The notes beneath the pieces were generated by a model. That model saw only the letters and a program-made list of their open reading frames with translations. It ran no database searches and was not told where the DNA came from. Below are positions 8,352 to 17,806 of a stretch of 64,000 bases of DNA, one piece after another. Origin of the DNA: an uncultured Clostridium sp. GTDB taxonomy: Bacteria; Bacillota; Clostridia; TANB77; CAG-508. The first letter of the stretch is position 1. The number at the start of each line of letters is the position of its first letter. The position numbers and the translations under genes are program-made. The DNA lies in assembly GCA_900552555.1 (NCBI GenBank), contig URZW01000004.1, positions 25,260 to 89,259 of the forward strand. The letters are read 5' to 3'.

Positions 8352-8927
8352 TTATTCATCTTCTTCACTAATATGTTCAACTGTTTTGTCATCCTCTAAA
8401 TTTGGATCAGATTCTACTGTAACAGTTTCTTCCAAATTTGATTTTTCTTCATTTTCTGCTTGTTGACTTTCACTAGTTGCATTATTAGTAACATCATTTC
8501 CATCAAAAGGATTATTATTCTTTTCTATTACTTCAACCTCTTTTGCTGGTTCTTCCTTAACTTCCTCTTGTTTTGTTCCACATTTAGGGCAGAATTTAAC
8601 ATCTTTCTCTATTTCAGCAAAACAATTTGGACATTGTCTTTTATCTTTTAATTCAAGACATTGTTTTAAATTAGACTCAATTTCATCACTTAAAACATCA
8701 ATCTTAGTACATTTTTCTTCTATTTCTTTTTCTATATCATATTCTCCATCTCTTGTATGCTTTTGATAAACAATCTCTCCAATTTCTTTGTATATTTCAT
8801 TTATTTGTGATTTTAAATCTGCTATTTTCATTCTTAGTTTAGCTTCTTTTGCTAATTTTCCAGTTTTGTCTGCTGTTACTTTATATGCTTCACTTGCTTT
8901 TTTACCTAATTTATCAAAAAATTCCAT
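8352..8927 (-). CDS. Zinc-ribbon protein with coiled-coil and acidic tail
   Basis: A 191-residue protein. The N-terminal ~95 residues are a charged helical region (FFDKLGKKASEAYKVTADKTGKLAKEAKLR). A zinc ribbon CPNCFAEIEKDVKFCPKCG (CxxC-x11-CxxC) follows at about 99-117, then a Glu/Asn/Ser-rich low-complexity tail. This is the common Firmicute layout of stress-related or structural zinc-ribbon proteins of unknown role. ATG at 8927 is used because GGAGGAATTAG precedes it. The upstream in-frame ATG has no such site. Confidence 0.75.
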   Translation of the reverse strand: MEFFDKLGKKASEAYKVTADKTGKLAKEAKLRMKIADLKSQINEIYKEIGEIVYQKHTRDGEYDIEKEIEEKCTKIDVLSDEIESNLKQCLELKDKRQCPNCFAEIEKDVKFCPKCGTKQEEVKEEPAKEVEVIEKNNNPFDGNDVTNNATSESQQAENEEKSNLEETVTVESDPNLEDDKTVEHISEEDE

Positions 8928-9111
8928 TCTAATTCCTCCATCCAAGTTATCAAGTTTTCAATACCTAATAAAATATTAACTCATATTCAAAAAATATTTT
9001 ATTATTTATTTTAAAATCTGATAACTTTTTTTATAAATATTATTTCATTTTTTCAAAATTTTATTCTTAAATTCATTAATATGTTGATTACAATTTTTCA
9101 TTTTCAAAATC

Positions 9112-10092
9112 TTATTCCGTTTTCCTATCTCTTGTCATCAAATTTTTAACAGCTTCTTTTGGATCAAGATTTTCATACAAAACCTTATAAACAGTTTCAA
9201 CTATCGGCATCTCTATATTATGTAATTTTCCAAGTTCATAAGCAACTTCGATATTATCAACACTTTCAATTACCATTCCAACTTCTTTCTTAGTTTCTTC
9301 AAGTGATTTTCCTTGTCCTATTAAATATCCAGCTTTTCTATTTCTACTATGTTCACTCAAACAAGTAACTATCAAATCTCCAAGTCCACTCAATCCATAA
9401 AATGTTTCTTCTTTTCCTCCAAGTTCAACACCTAAACGAACAATTTCCTTTAAGCCTCTTGTTATTAATGCTGCAAAGCTGTTATCTCCTAAGCCAATTC
9501 CAGCTGCCGCACCTGAACAAAATGCAATTATATTTTTTAATGCTCCACCAAGTTCTACACCTTTTACATCATTTGATGTATATATTCTCATTTTTTCTGA
9601 CATAAATGCGTCTTGTACCATTTTTAATATATTTTGATGTTTTGATGCAATTACTAGTGCTGTTGGTATTGCTATTGAAACCTCTTCTGCATGACTTGGT
9701 CCAGATAATGCACCAACTTTTGCTGTTGGCATTTCTTCCAAAATAACTTCATCCAATGTTTCCAAAGTTTCTTTTTCAAAACCTTTTGAACATATTATTA
9801 CTGGCTTATTTCCAACATACTGTTTATATTGTTTAAATATATTTCTTGTGAATTTTGATGGTGTAACATGTAAAATCATTTTACTATCTTTTATTACCTC
9901 TTCGAAATCAGTTGAACAGCTAATATTTTCTGATAATTCCACACCAGGCAAGAATTTGCATTTTCTTTCATTATTTATTAAATCTCTTTCTTCTTCCATA
10001 AAAGACCATATTTTTACATTGTTTCCAACACTTGCAAGATGTATTGCTAATGCAACTCCCCAGCTTCCGCTTCCAATTATTGCAATATTCAT
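9112..10092 (-). CDS. gpsA: Glycerol-3-phosphate dehydrogenase [NAD(P)+]
   Basis: A 326-residue cytosolic enzyme reducing dihydroxyacetone phosphate to sn-glycerol-3-phosphate for phospholipid synthesis. The Rossmann motif IGSGSWGVALAIHLA is at the N-terminus. KGFE, LSGPSHAEEV and GVELGGALKNIIAFCSG with the catalytic Lys, and GLGDLIVTC, are all family signatures. The start has AAAGGAGG. It lies directly downstream of plsY, so the two enzymes that supply and use glycerol-3-phosphate are adjacent. Confidence 0.97.
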   Translation of the reverse strand: MNIAIIGSGSWGVALAIHLASVGNNVKIWSFMEEERDLINNERKCKFLPGVELSENISCSTDFEEVIKDSKMILHVTPSKFTRNIFKQYKQYVGNKPVIICSKGFEKETLETLDEVILEEMPTAKVGALSGPSHAEEVSIAIPTALVIASKHQNILKMVQDAFMSEKMRIYTSNDVKGVELGGALKNIIAFCSGAAAGIGLGDNSFAALITRGLKEIVRLGVELGGKEETFYGLSGLGDLIVTCLSEHSRNRKAGYLIGQGKSLEETKKEVGMVIESVDNIEVAYELGKLHNIEMPIVETVYKVLYENLDPKEAVKNLMTRDRKTE

Positions 10093-10135
10093 AAATTATA
10101 CTACCTCCTTTATCTTTTGTGTCCTTTTTGGTATC

Positions 10136-10170
10136 AATGTCCTTTTCAGAACAGTCTCCAAATGGACATT
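10136..10170. repeat. REP-like palindrome between plsY and gpsA
   Basis: Outer arms AATGTCC / GGACATT enclose AGAACAGTCTCC, a diverged copy of the GAACCGTCCCC core. An extra GTCC...GGTATCAATGTCC precedes it. Confidence 0.65.
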
Positions 10171-10817
10171 TATTTTGTTCCCTTAAAACTTAATTTATTT
10201 TCTGTTCCGCTTAAAATTCTTTTAATATTACTTCTATGATTATATAAAACAATTATAGCTAATATTACACTATAAACAAAATAAACTCTGCCACTTTTAC
10301 CATCTGTTAAAACAGTATAATGTTGATTTATGAATAATGTTAAAACTGGGAATAAAACAGCAGCTGCACATGAACCTAAAGATACCATTCTTGTTAATGC
10401 CATTAAAACAACTGCAAATACTAAACAAATTAATCCTATTTGCCAGTTACTCATAAGTAAAACTCCAAGTGATGTTGCTACACCTTTTCCACCTTTAAAT
10501 CCAAAGAATATTGGAAATGTATGTCCTAAAACAACTGCAATTCCTGCTATTTGTAAAAGTAATTCCCTGTCTAAATTTTTTGCAATATTTCCTACTATTA
10601 TTGCAATTACTATAGAAACAACTCCCTTTAAAATATCACATACTAATGTAATTACTGCAGCTTTTTTTCCAACTGAACGCAACATGTTAGTTGTTCCTGC
10701 ATTTCCACTTCCTTTTTCTCTTACATCAAATCCTGCCATTTTTTTGCTTATTAATACTGAAAAATTTATGCTACCTATTAGGTATGCTATTACTGCTACT
10801 ATTATGTATGCTGCCAT
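10170..10817 (-). CDS. plsY: Acyl-phosphate:glycerol-3-phosphate acyltransferase PlsY
   Basis: A 215-residue polytopic membrane enzyme transferring an acyl group from acyl phosphate to glycerol-3-phosphate, the first step of phosphatidic acid synthesis. The family motifs GSINFSVLISK, GSGNAGTTNMLR and GHTFPIFFGFKGGKGVATSLG are all present, with about five to seven hydrophobic segments. The start has AAGAAGGT. A REP-like element abuts its stop codon. It lies between der and gpsA in the same direction. Confidence 0.96.
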   Translation of the reverse strand: MAAYIIVAVIAYLIGSINFSVLISKKMAGFDVREKGSGNAGTTNMLRSVGKKAAVITLVCDILKGVVSIVIAIIVGNIAKNLDRELLLQIAGIAVVLGHTFPIFFGFKGGKGVATSLGVLLMSNWQIGLICLVFAVVLMALTRMVSLGSCAAAVLFPVLTLFINQHYTVLTDGKSGRVYFVYSVILAIIVLYNHRSNIKRILSGTENKLSFKGTK

Positions 10818-10884
10818 TATTTTTTACCTTCTTTCTAATTTATCCACATTTTGAGTTAGAAAAAAATCAAATTTTTTCAACTCC

Positions 10885-12210
10885 CTATTCTTTTTCTCCT
10901 TTTTCTCTAACAATAATTCTAACCGGAGTACCCTCAAGTCCAAATTCTTTTCTAATTTGATTTACCAAATATCTTTGATAAGAAAAATGGAATAATTGTT
11001 TATTATTTACAAAAATAACAAATGTTGGTGGCTTTGTAGAAGCCTGTGTTCCATAATAGATTTTCAATCTTCTTCCCTTATCTGTTGGTGGTTGAACAAT
11101 TGCTATTGCTTCATTTATTACTTGATTTAATACTGATGTTGATACTCTTAACGCATTTTGTTTTGCAACATTATTTATCATGTCAAATAATTTGTCAACC
11201 CTTTGTCCAGTTTTTGCAGATATAAAAATCATTGGTGCATATGATAAATATGATAATTTTTCATAAACTTCTTTTTTATATTTTTCTAGAGTTCCTGTTG
11301 TTTTTTCATATTCATCCCATTTGTTTACAACAATTATAACACCTTTTCCAGCTTCATGAGCTTCACCTGCAATTTTTGCATCTTGGTCTGTTACACCATC
11401 ATTTGCATCAATCATCATTAAACATACATCTGCTCTTTCAACTGCTAATAAACTTCTTTGAACACTATATTTTTCAATTGATTCATTTACTTTTGCTTTT
11501 TTTCTAATACCTGCTGTATCTATTAAAACATATTTTCCATGTTCATTTTCGAATTGTGAATCTATTGCATCTCTAGTTGTTCCTGCAATGTTACTTACAA
11601 TTGTTCTTTTTTCTCCTAAAATTTTGTTTATTAAAGAAGATTTTCCAACATTTGGTTTTCCTATTACAGCAACTTTGATAATTTCTTCATCATCTTCTGA
11701 ATCATCTTTTTCTGGAAAATGTTCATATATTGCGTCTAATACATCACCTATTCCTAGAGCATTTGATGCTGATATTGGATATGGGTCACCTAATCCTAAA
11801 TTATAAAATTCATATGCCTCTTGTCTGTCTTTTTCGTAATTATCTGCTTTATTACATACTAAAACAATTGGTTTTCCTGACTTTTTAAGCATTAATGCAA
11901 TTTCTCTATCAGCAGCTGTAACACCTTGTCTAATGTCTGTTAAAAAGATTATTACATCTGCCATTGATATTGCTAAATTTGCTTGTTCTCTCATTTGTGA
12001 TAAGATTATATCTTCTGATTCTGGTTCGATACCACCTGTATCTACTAATGTGAATTTTCTTCCACGCCAGTTTGTTTCTGCATATATTCTGTCTCTTGTT
12101 ACACCTGGCGTGTCTTGTACTATTGATATTCTACTTCCTGCCAAATAGTTGAAAAATGTTGATTTTCCAACATTTGGTTTTCCTATTATTGCTACTATTG
12201 GTTTTGCCAT
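10885..12210 (-). CDS. der: Ribosome biogenesis GTPase Der (EngA)
   Basis: A 441-residue protein with two tandem GTPase domains. P-loops are GKPNVGKST (11-19) and GKPNVGKSS (about 183-191), each followed by DTPGVTRDR/DTGG or GTTRDA/DTAG and by NKAD or NKWD specificity motifs. A C-terminal KH-like domain ends in a basic tail. It acts in 50S subunit assembly. GAAAGGAAG precedes the ATG. Complete, with no odd features. Confidence 0.98.
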   Translation of the reverse strand: MAKPIVAIIGKPNVGKSTFFNYLAGSRISIVQDTPGVTRDRIYAETNWRGRKFTLVDTGGIEPESEDIILSQMREQANLAISMADVIIFLTDIRQGVTAADREIALMLKKSGKPIVLVCNKADNYEKDRQEAYEFYNLGLGDPYPISASNALGIGDVLDAIYEHFPEKDDSEDDEEIIKVAVIGKPNVGKSSLINKILGEKRTIVSNIAGTTRDAIDSQFENEHGKYVLIDTAGIRKKAKVNESIEKYSVQRSLLAVERADVCLMMIDANDGVTDQDAKIAGEAHEAGKGVIIVVNKWDEYEKTTGTLEKYKKEVYEKLSYLSYAPMIFISAKTGQRVDKLFDMINNVAKQNALRVSTSVLNQVINEAIAIVQPPTDKGRRLKIYYGTQASTKPPTFVIFVNNKQLFHFSYQRYLVNQIRKEFGLEGTPVRIIVREKGEKE

Positions 12211-12243
12211 TTTTTCTTCCTTTCTTTCATTTTATTTGCTAAT

Positions 12244-12280
12244 AAATGTCCCAAAAAGAACCGTCCCCAAAAGGACATTT
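12244..12280. repeat. REP-like palindrome at the end of the DUF2207 gene
   Basis: TGTCCCAAAAAGAACCGTCCCCAAAAGGACA-type sequence with AAATGTCC/GGACATTT ends. The DUF2207 stop codon lies at its edge. Confidence 0.8.
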
Positions 12281-14214
12281 TATCTTCCGGCCTCCGCCAC
12301 CACCGGCCACCGGCCAAATCCACCGCCTCCGGAGAAGCCACCGCCGCCTCCTGAACCTGATGAATATGTTGAAGAATAAGTTGAATGTGCTGATTGTATA
12401 GATGAATCTATAGCACTTGAAAATCCAGCACTAAAGTTTGTGTTCATCATTATACTCATATAAGAATATGTTTCTATTCCATTTGTCATCTCTTCAAAAT
12501 TTGGATATACCATTTTTAGTTGTTTAATAACCTTATCTGCTACACCCATTACTGTTGCATATACTAAATATTTTTCCCATACAACTAATTCCGGAACTTC
12601 CCTTTTATCTAACATAGAAAATTCTTCCATAAAGACCTTTAAGCCTTTCCATTCAGCTTGTAAATCTGCTCCCTTTTGTGTAAGTGCACTTGATTTTTTC
12701 TGAATCTTCCAACACAAATTAGCATTAATTGCAGATATAACTATTGCAACAATTGGTATTAAAGCAAATACAAACCAACATAAAACTATTATTAAAACTA
12801 TATACCCTATTTTAGAATATGAATATTTTGAATAATCTGAATATCCATCTAAATCTAAAATTTTATCATTATCAAGTTGTGTTTCTACACTCTTAAAAGT
12901 AGATGATAGTAAGCTTTCTACTTTTGAAGGATGTTCCTTTATATAATTTTGTAATTCTTTTAATGTAATAACTTTCTTACTTCCAGCTGCACTTCTTATA
13001 AAAGTCATTATACGCTCTTCGCTTGGTTTTAATTCATCACTTACCTGTTTCAAAACATAAATATTTGTAACATCTTTGTTTTTCTCATTTTTTTCTAATT
13101 TTATATCTAAGTATTTCTTTAAAGTCAAATCCAACATTGTTGCTGAAAATATTTTTCCAAACTCTGATGAAGAAAATTGTGACCTTATTGGATTTAATAT
13201 TCTCATTACTTCACCCGGAGTTGCATCTTCATCTGGAATATCTCTAAAATATTTATATTGAGTTGATGCAACAACTTTTTCTTTGTTCTCAAGTTCTTTC
13301 AATTTTTCTTTATATTTCTTAGTTTGTTTAAGTTCTGCAATAATCACTATTAAAAATATTGAACCAAATATTAAAATTAACATAGCAGAATAAAACCATT
13401 CAGAATTCTCATCTAACCAATTTTCTACTTTTCTTTTAGTATTTGCTTTATTTGCCCATGTAGTTTCTTCTTTAACAGCCTTATCCAATATATCAGTTTG
13501 TTTAACTCTTCCAGTAGTATTAATTAAACTAGTTGGAAATAATGTTCTTACTTCTACATATGTACCATTTTTAAATTGATTTATTACAAATTGAATTTCA
13601 TTTGTATCAGTTGCATAAATTGTTCCATTTAATCCTGCAGTATGTCCCCAAACTTTGATTTCGTCTTTATTCGATACATTTGATGGTAAATGCACTGTTC
13701 CAGTTATTTTACTTGCATTAATTTCAAAATCTTTACCAACAAATTGCCAATATAATTCAGCATAATCATTATATTTTGTTATTGCGTCCTTAACTGTATA
13801 TGAAATTTGATATTTTTTATTTGCTGTTGTTGTGTCTAATCCAACACCCCAACCAATTTCAAAATTTCCATCATCATTATCAGTTCCATAATAATAACCA
13901 TTTTGCACATGATATGCCCATTCATCTGTTTTCATAAAATTTGTAATTTGGTCTTCATTTGTAATATCTTTTACTGTTACATTTGATATACTTGAAAATT
14001 TGTTTTTATCTGTTTTAAATGATTTATATAATGTATTTGTGTATTGAACTGTTATATCCCAGGTTTCAACCACATCCATACTTCCATCATTTTTTATTTG
14101 TGCATTAAAGTCTAAATTGTTTAAATATAAACTTCCTGCATTTGATTTTATTGTGCCAAACAGTATAAATAGTGCCAAAAAAATCGTTGTGATTAATACT
14201 TTTTTTATTTTCAT
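12280..14214 (-). CDS. DUF2207 membrane protein
   Basis: A 644-residue protein. A signal peptide (MKIKKVLITTIFLALFILFG, cut near SNA-GS) is followed by an extracellular N-terminal beta-rich domain (about 27-255). Then come a membrane helix near 270-290, a cytoplasmic region, further hydrophobic segments near 465-500, and a Gly/Ser-rich C-terminus. This is the DUF2207/YciQ layout, of unknown function, usually at the cell surface. The last 12 residues (RWPVVAEAGR region) are not Gly-rich as expected. Another frame continues as GGGGGRKIK and reads through the adjoining repeat, so a frameshift or repeat-mediated change at the 3' end is likely. Confidence 0.85.
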   Translation of the reverse strand: MKIKKVLITTIFLALFILFGTIKSNAGSLYLNNLDFNAQIKNDGSMDVVETWDITVQYTNTLYKSFKTDKNKFSSISNVTVKDITNEDQITNFMKTDEWAYHVQNGYYYGTDNDDGNFEIGWGVGLDTTTANKKYQISYTVKDAITKYNDYAELYWQFVGKDFEINASKITGTVHLPSNVSNKDEIKVWGHTAGLNGTIYATDTNEIQFVINQFKNGTYVEVRTLFPTSLINTTGRVKQTDILDKAVKEETTWANKANTKRKVENWLDENSEWFYSAMLILIFGSIFLIVIIAELKQTKKYKEKLKELENKEKVVASTQYKYFRDIPDEDATPGEVMRILNPIRSQFSSSEFGKIFSATMLDLTLKKYLDIKLEKNEKNKDVTNIYVLKQVSDELKPSEERIMTFIRSAAGSKKVITLKELQNYIKEHPSKVESLLSSTFKSVETQLDNDKILDLDGYSDYSKYSYSKIGYIVLIIVLCWFVFALIPIVAIVISAINANLCWKIQKKSSALTQKGADLQAEWKGLKVFMEEFSMLDKREVPELVVWEKYLVYATVMGVADKVIKQLKMVYPNFEEMTNGIETYSYMSIMMNTNFSAGFSSAIDSSIQSAHSTYSSTYSSGSGGGGGFSGGGGFGRWPVVAEAGR

Positions 14215-14336
14215 TTTTCTCCCCTAACTGGTTTAAATGCAATATTTGTAGTTTCAATTAAACCCACCATTATTTTACTATAATCGTTTTTAAATTGCAA
14301 CAAAATATTTGTAATTGTATTAAAATTATGTTATTA

Positions 14337-14815
14337 TAATGTTGCAATTGCAGTTTGTATAAAAACAAATAATGTGTAAGGTGTTTCCTTTAGGGATATA
14401 TATTTGATATTATATCCTGTTCATTACATTCAAAAAGAAGATCTAACATAAAAAACTGAGCCTCTTTCACTCAGGCAAAAAATGTATATATGTATATGAT
14501 TTTAAACTTTTCGAATGTGATTGGAGCAATATTAGAATTTCTTAAATAAATTTATGGAAAGAGTTCACGTCGAGCGAAGCGAGGACTAAGTGGAAATGTG
14601 CCATCAATTTATTTTAGAAATTCTTATATTGCGTATTGAACCGAGAAAATGTTTAAAATCATATACATATATACATTTTTTCCGTGAACATTCCTCAGTT
14701 TTCTATTTAAGATTTTCTATTTTTCATTCCAATCAAGCGGATATAATATCAAATATATATCCCTAAAGGAAACACCTTACACATCATTTATTTTATAACT
14801 GCAATTGTAATATTA
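14337..14815. repeat. Long imperfect hairpin element (about 480 bp)
   Basis: The left side (TGCAATTGCAGT, GTGTAAGGTGTTTCC, GGGATATATATTTGATATTATATCC, GTATATATGTATATGATTTTAAAC) reappears as reverse complement on the right, giving arms of about 200 bp around a short middle near 14570-14600. It fills the 640-bp gap between the DUF2207 gene and rqcH. No open frame of note and no transposase. It looks like a MITE or hairpin-type non-autonomous element. Confidence 0.8.
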
Positions 14816-14854
14816 TATTTACAATTTAAATAAAAAAGAAAAGGATGATGCGAA

Positions 14855-16627
14855 ATGGCATTTGACGGAATAGTCACAAAAGCAATAACAACAGAAATAT
14901 CTCAACTTACAGGAGCACGCATAGACAAAGTTTTTGAACCAAATAAAAACACAATAATCTTAGGAATATATCAAAATGGAATAAACTATGCACTAAACAT
15001 ATGCATAGATGCACAATATTGTAGAATGAATTTAACAACACACCAAAAACCTAACCCACAGGTAGCCCCAAATTTTTGCATGTTATTACGAAAAAATTTA
15101 ATCGGATTAAAATTAAAAAATGTAATAACATTTGACTTAGAAAGGTTAATAATACTTGAATTTGAAGGTTTTGATGAATTAGATGATATAATTTCTAAAA
15201 AGCTAGTAATCGAACTTATGGGAAAACACAGCAACATCATCTTATTGGATGATACAAATATAATTATCGATAGTTTAAGACATATCAAAGAATTAGATGA
15301 AAATTATAGAGATATTTTACCACATACCAAATATACCCTACCAACATCTAAAAAATCAAATTTTCTTGAACTAAAAAATTTTGAAGATTTTAAAATTCAT
15401 TTAAATTCTTCAATTTTAAAAAACGATAATACCCAAAGCACAAATATATCGGACTTGAACGATTTGCCTATAAATATATCAAATACATTTAACGGAATCT
15501 CAAAAAACTTTATAAACGCTATAATAAAAAAATTAGAACTTAAAGATACAACCGATAAAGAACTTAAAAAAATATTTGATTATATAAATCAAATCATTAC
15601 AAATATTGAGACCAACTATTTATCATTTAAAGAAATAAAAAATTCTGATGGTACAGTAAAAGATTATTTTTTAATACCAGAGAAGAACTCAACTTCTCCC
15701 TTTAATTTAAACTTTTTCATTGATGATTTCTACTTTTATAAGGAATCAAATGAGCAATTTAAAAACTATCGAAACACACTTTTAAAGCTTATTTTAGACA
15801 CTTTAAAAAAATACGAAAAAAGGCTTTATAATATTGATGAAAAGTTAAAAGAATGTGATGGAATGGATAAATACAGACTTTATGGCGAACTTATAACTTC
15901 AAATTTATACAGAATTCCTAATAAAAATGTTGAAAAAATCGAACTTGAAAATTACTATGATAACAATAATAAAATTACAATACAACTTGATAAACGTTTT
16001 TCTCCAAGTATTAACGCAAAAAGATTTTTCAAAAAATACTCTAAACTGAAAAATGCATTAATAGTCGTATCTGAGCAAAAAGCTGATACACTAAAAGAAC
16101 TTGATTACATTGAAAGTGTTGTTTATGAATTAGAAAATTGCTCTACCATCGATGAAATCACATCTATTTATGAAGAAATTTCTGAAAATGATATATTTAA
16201 AGAACAAACTTCTTTAAGAACAAATAACAAAAAATCAAAATTGAAGAAATCTAAATTAACAAAAAATAAAACTGTTTCTTTTAACCCTATCAAATATACT
16301 GTTGATGGATATACTGTTTTAGTTGGAAGAAATAATAAAGAGAATGATTATTTGACTTTAAAATTTGCAAATAAAAATGATATATGGTTTCATACTAAAG
16401 ACTTTCATGGTAGTCACACAATCCTAAAAATTGATAATAATTTACCTTATCCAAATAATGATATTCTTGTAAAAGTTGCCAAGCTTGCTGCAAAGCATAG
16501 TAAAGCACGAAATTCTTCTAATGTACCAGTTGATTATTGTGAAGTTAAATTTGTAAAAAAGCCTTCTGGTTCTAAGCCCGGAATGGTAGTCTATACTAAT
16601 AATAAAACACTAAATGTTACTCCATAA
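14855..16627 (+). CDS. rqcH: RqcH (NFACT protein, FbpA-like) ribosome-rescue factor
   Basis: A 590-residue NFACT-family protein. The N-terminal domain begins MAFDGIVTKAITTEISQL, followed by a helix-hairpin-helix/coiled-coil middle (about 250-430). The C-terminal NFACT-R domain contains NDIWFHTKDFHGSHTIL and AAKHSKARNSSNVPVDYCEVKFVKKPSGSKPGMV. RqcH binds stalled 50S-peptidyl-tRNA and adds C-terminal alanine tails with tRNA-Ala. It was earlier called a fibronectin-binding protein. AAAAGGATG lies just upstream. It is slightly longer than many homologues because of Asn/Lys-rich insertions. Confidence 0.93.
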   Translation: MAFDGIVTKAITTEISQLTGARIDKVFEPNKNTIILGIYQNGINYALNICIDAQYCRMNLTTHQKPNPQVAPNFCMLLRKNLIGLKLKNVITFDLERLIILEFEGFDELDDIISKKLVIELMGKHSNIILLDDTNIIIDSLRHIKELDENYRDILPHTKYTLPTSKKSNFLELKNFEDFKIHLNSSILKNDNTQSTNISDLNDLPINISNTFNGISKNFINAIIKKLELKDTTDKELKKIFDYINQIITNIETNYLSFKEIKNSDGTVKDYFLIPEKNSTSPFNLNFFIDDFYFYKESNEQFKNYRNTLLKLILDTLKKYEKRLYNIDEKLKECDGMDKYRLYGELITSNLYRIPNKNVEKIELENYYDNNNKITIQLDKRFSPSINAKRFFKKYSKLKNALIVVSEQKADTLKELDYIESVVYELENCSTIDEITSIYEEISENDIFKEQTSLRTNNKKSKLKKSKLTKNKTVSFNPIKYTVDGYTVLVGRNNKENDYLTLKFANKNDIWFHTKDFHGSHTILKIDNNLPYPNNDILVKVAKLAAKHSKARNSSNVPVDYCEVKFVKKPSGSKPGMVVYTNNKTLNVTP

Positions 16628-16631
16628 CAAA

Positions 16632-16660
16632 ATAGAACAAAAGCGGACATTAATAACATT
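16632..16660 (+). repeat. 29-bp dispersed repeat, copy 1
   Basis: ATAGAACAAAAGCGGACATT... is identical over 29 bp to 18575-18603, in the same orientation. This copy starts four bases after the rqcH stop codon. Confidence 0.75.
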
Positions 16661-16667
16661 TAATATA

Positions 16668-16709
16668 AAAAAATCAGGATTAAAGGTCTAGCCCTCAATC
16701 CTGAATTTT
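16668..16709 (-). terminator. Terminator of fba
   Basis: On the minus strand ATTCAGGATTGAGG...CCTTTAATCCTGATTTTTTT forms a stem followed by a T-run, just after the fba stop. It can also act for rqcH. Confidence 0.8.
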
Positions 16710-17642
16710 TTATGCTTTATTTGCTGAACCGAAAACATCAACTATTTTATGTTTTACAGTTCCTTTTATTAATTCTCTTGCTTCACCTAAGTATTTTCTA
16801 GGGTCAAAAACATTTGGATTTTCAACAAATGTTTTTCTAATTCCTGCAGTCATAGCAAGTCTTAAATCTGTATCTACATTTATTTTTGAAACACCTGAGA
16901 TACTAGCTTCATGTAAAATTTCATCTGGAACACCTTTTGCTCCTGGTATATCTCCACCAAATTCATTACACATATTAACTAATTCAGGTATTACTGTTGA
17001 AGCACCATGTAAAACTATTGGTGTATTTGGTATTCTTTCTTTTACTTCTTTTAAAATATCAAATCTTAATTTTGCCTCACCTTTAAATTTGTAAGCTCCA
17101 TGGCTTGTACCAATTGCAATTGCTAAAGAATCACAACCTGTTCTCTTTACAAATTCTTCAGCTTGTGCTGGGTCAGTATACATTGCATCATTTGCTGCTA
17201 CATTTACATCGTCTTCGATTCCTGCTAATTTTCCAAGTTCAGCTTCTACTGGAACTCCATGTGCATGTGCGTAATCCACAACTTTTTTTGTTAAAGCTAC
17301 ATTTTCTTCAAAGTCATATTTTGAACCATCTATCATTACTGATGTAAATCCATTATCGATACACATTTTTGCTGTTTCAAAATCTGGTCCATGGTCTAAG
17401 TGTATTGCTATTGGTATATTTGGATGCTCTTCTACCGCTGCTTTTACCATTTTCATTAAATAATTTATTCTTGCATATTTTATCGCACTTGATGATACTT
17501 GTAATATTACAGGTGAATTTGCTTCTGCTGCTGCATCTACAATTCCTTGTATTATTTCCATGTTGTTTACATTAAATGCACCTATTGCATATCCTTCTTT
17601 CATTGATTTTTCAAACATTTCTTTTGTTGTTACTAATGCCAT
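16710..17642 (-). CDS. fba: Class II fructose-1,6-bisphosphate aldolase
   Basis: A 310-residue zinc-dependent aldolase cleaving fructose-1,6-bisphosphate into DHAP and glyceraldehyde-3-phosphate. Signatures are AIHLDHGPDFE with the zinc/catalytic residues, VEAELGKLAG, the GTSHGAYKF loop, VLHGAST and KINVDTDLR. ATG at 17642 (MALVTTKEMFEKS) is used because TTAGGAGG lies seven to eight bases ahead. The longer frame has no Shine-Dalgarno. The start MALVTTKEM is typical of clostridial FbaA. It is transcribed alone and ended by its own terminator. Confidence 0.97.
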   Translation of the reverse strand: MALVTTKEMFEKSMKEGYAIGAFNVNNMEIIQGIVDAAAEANSPVILQVSSSAIKYARINYLMKMVKAAVEEHPNIPIAIHLDHGPDFETAKMCIDNGFTSVMIDGSKYDFEENVALTKKVVDYAHAHGVPVEAELGKLAGIEDDVNVAANDAMYTDPAQAEEFVKRTGCDSLAIAIGTSHGAYKFKGEAKLRFDILKEVKERIPNTPIVLHGASTVIPELVNMCNEFGGDIPGAKGVPDEILHEASISGVSKINVDTDLRLAMTAGIRKTFVENPNVFDPRKYLGEARELIKGTVKHKIVDVFGSANKA

Positions 17643-17806
17643 ATTAATTCCTCCTAACATTTTTATTGTTAACAAATTTTTCTTTTTTATTAACAATTAT
17701 TTATTAATTTCAATGTTATTTTATTTCTAAAAATTTAATATGTCAATAGTTTTTTTTAAGTTTTTTAGTGTACACTTGCTTTGCTAGTAACAATTCACAA
17801 AACTTT

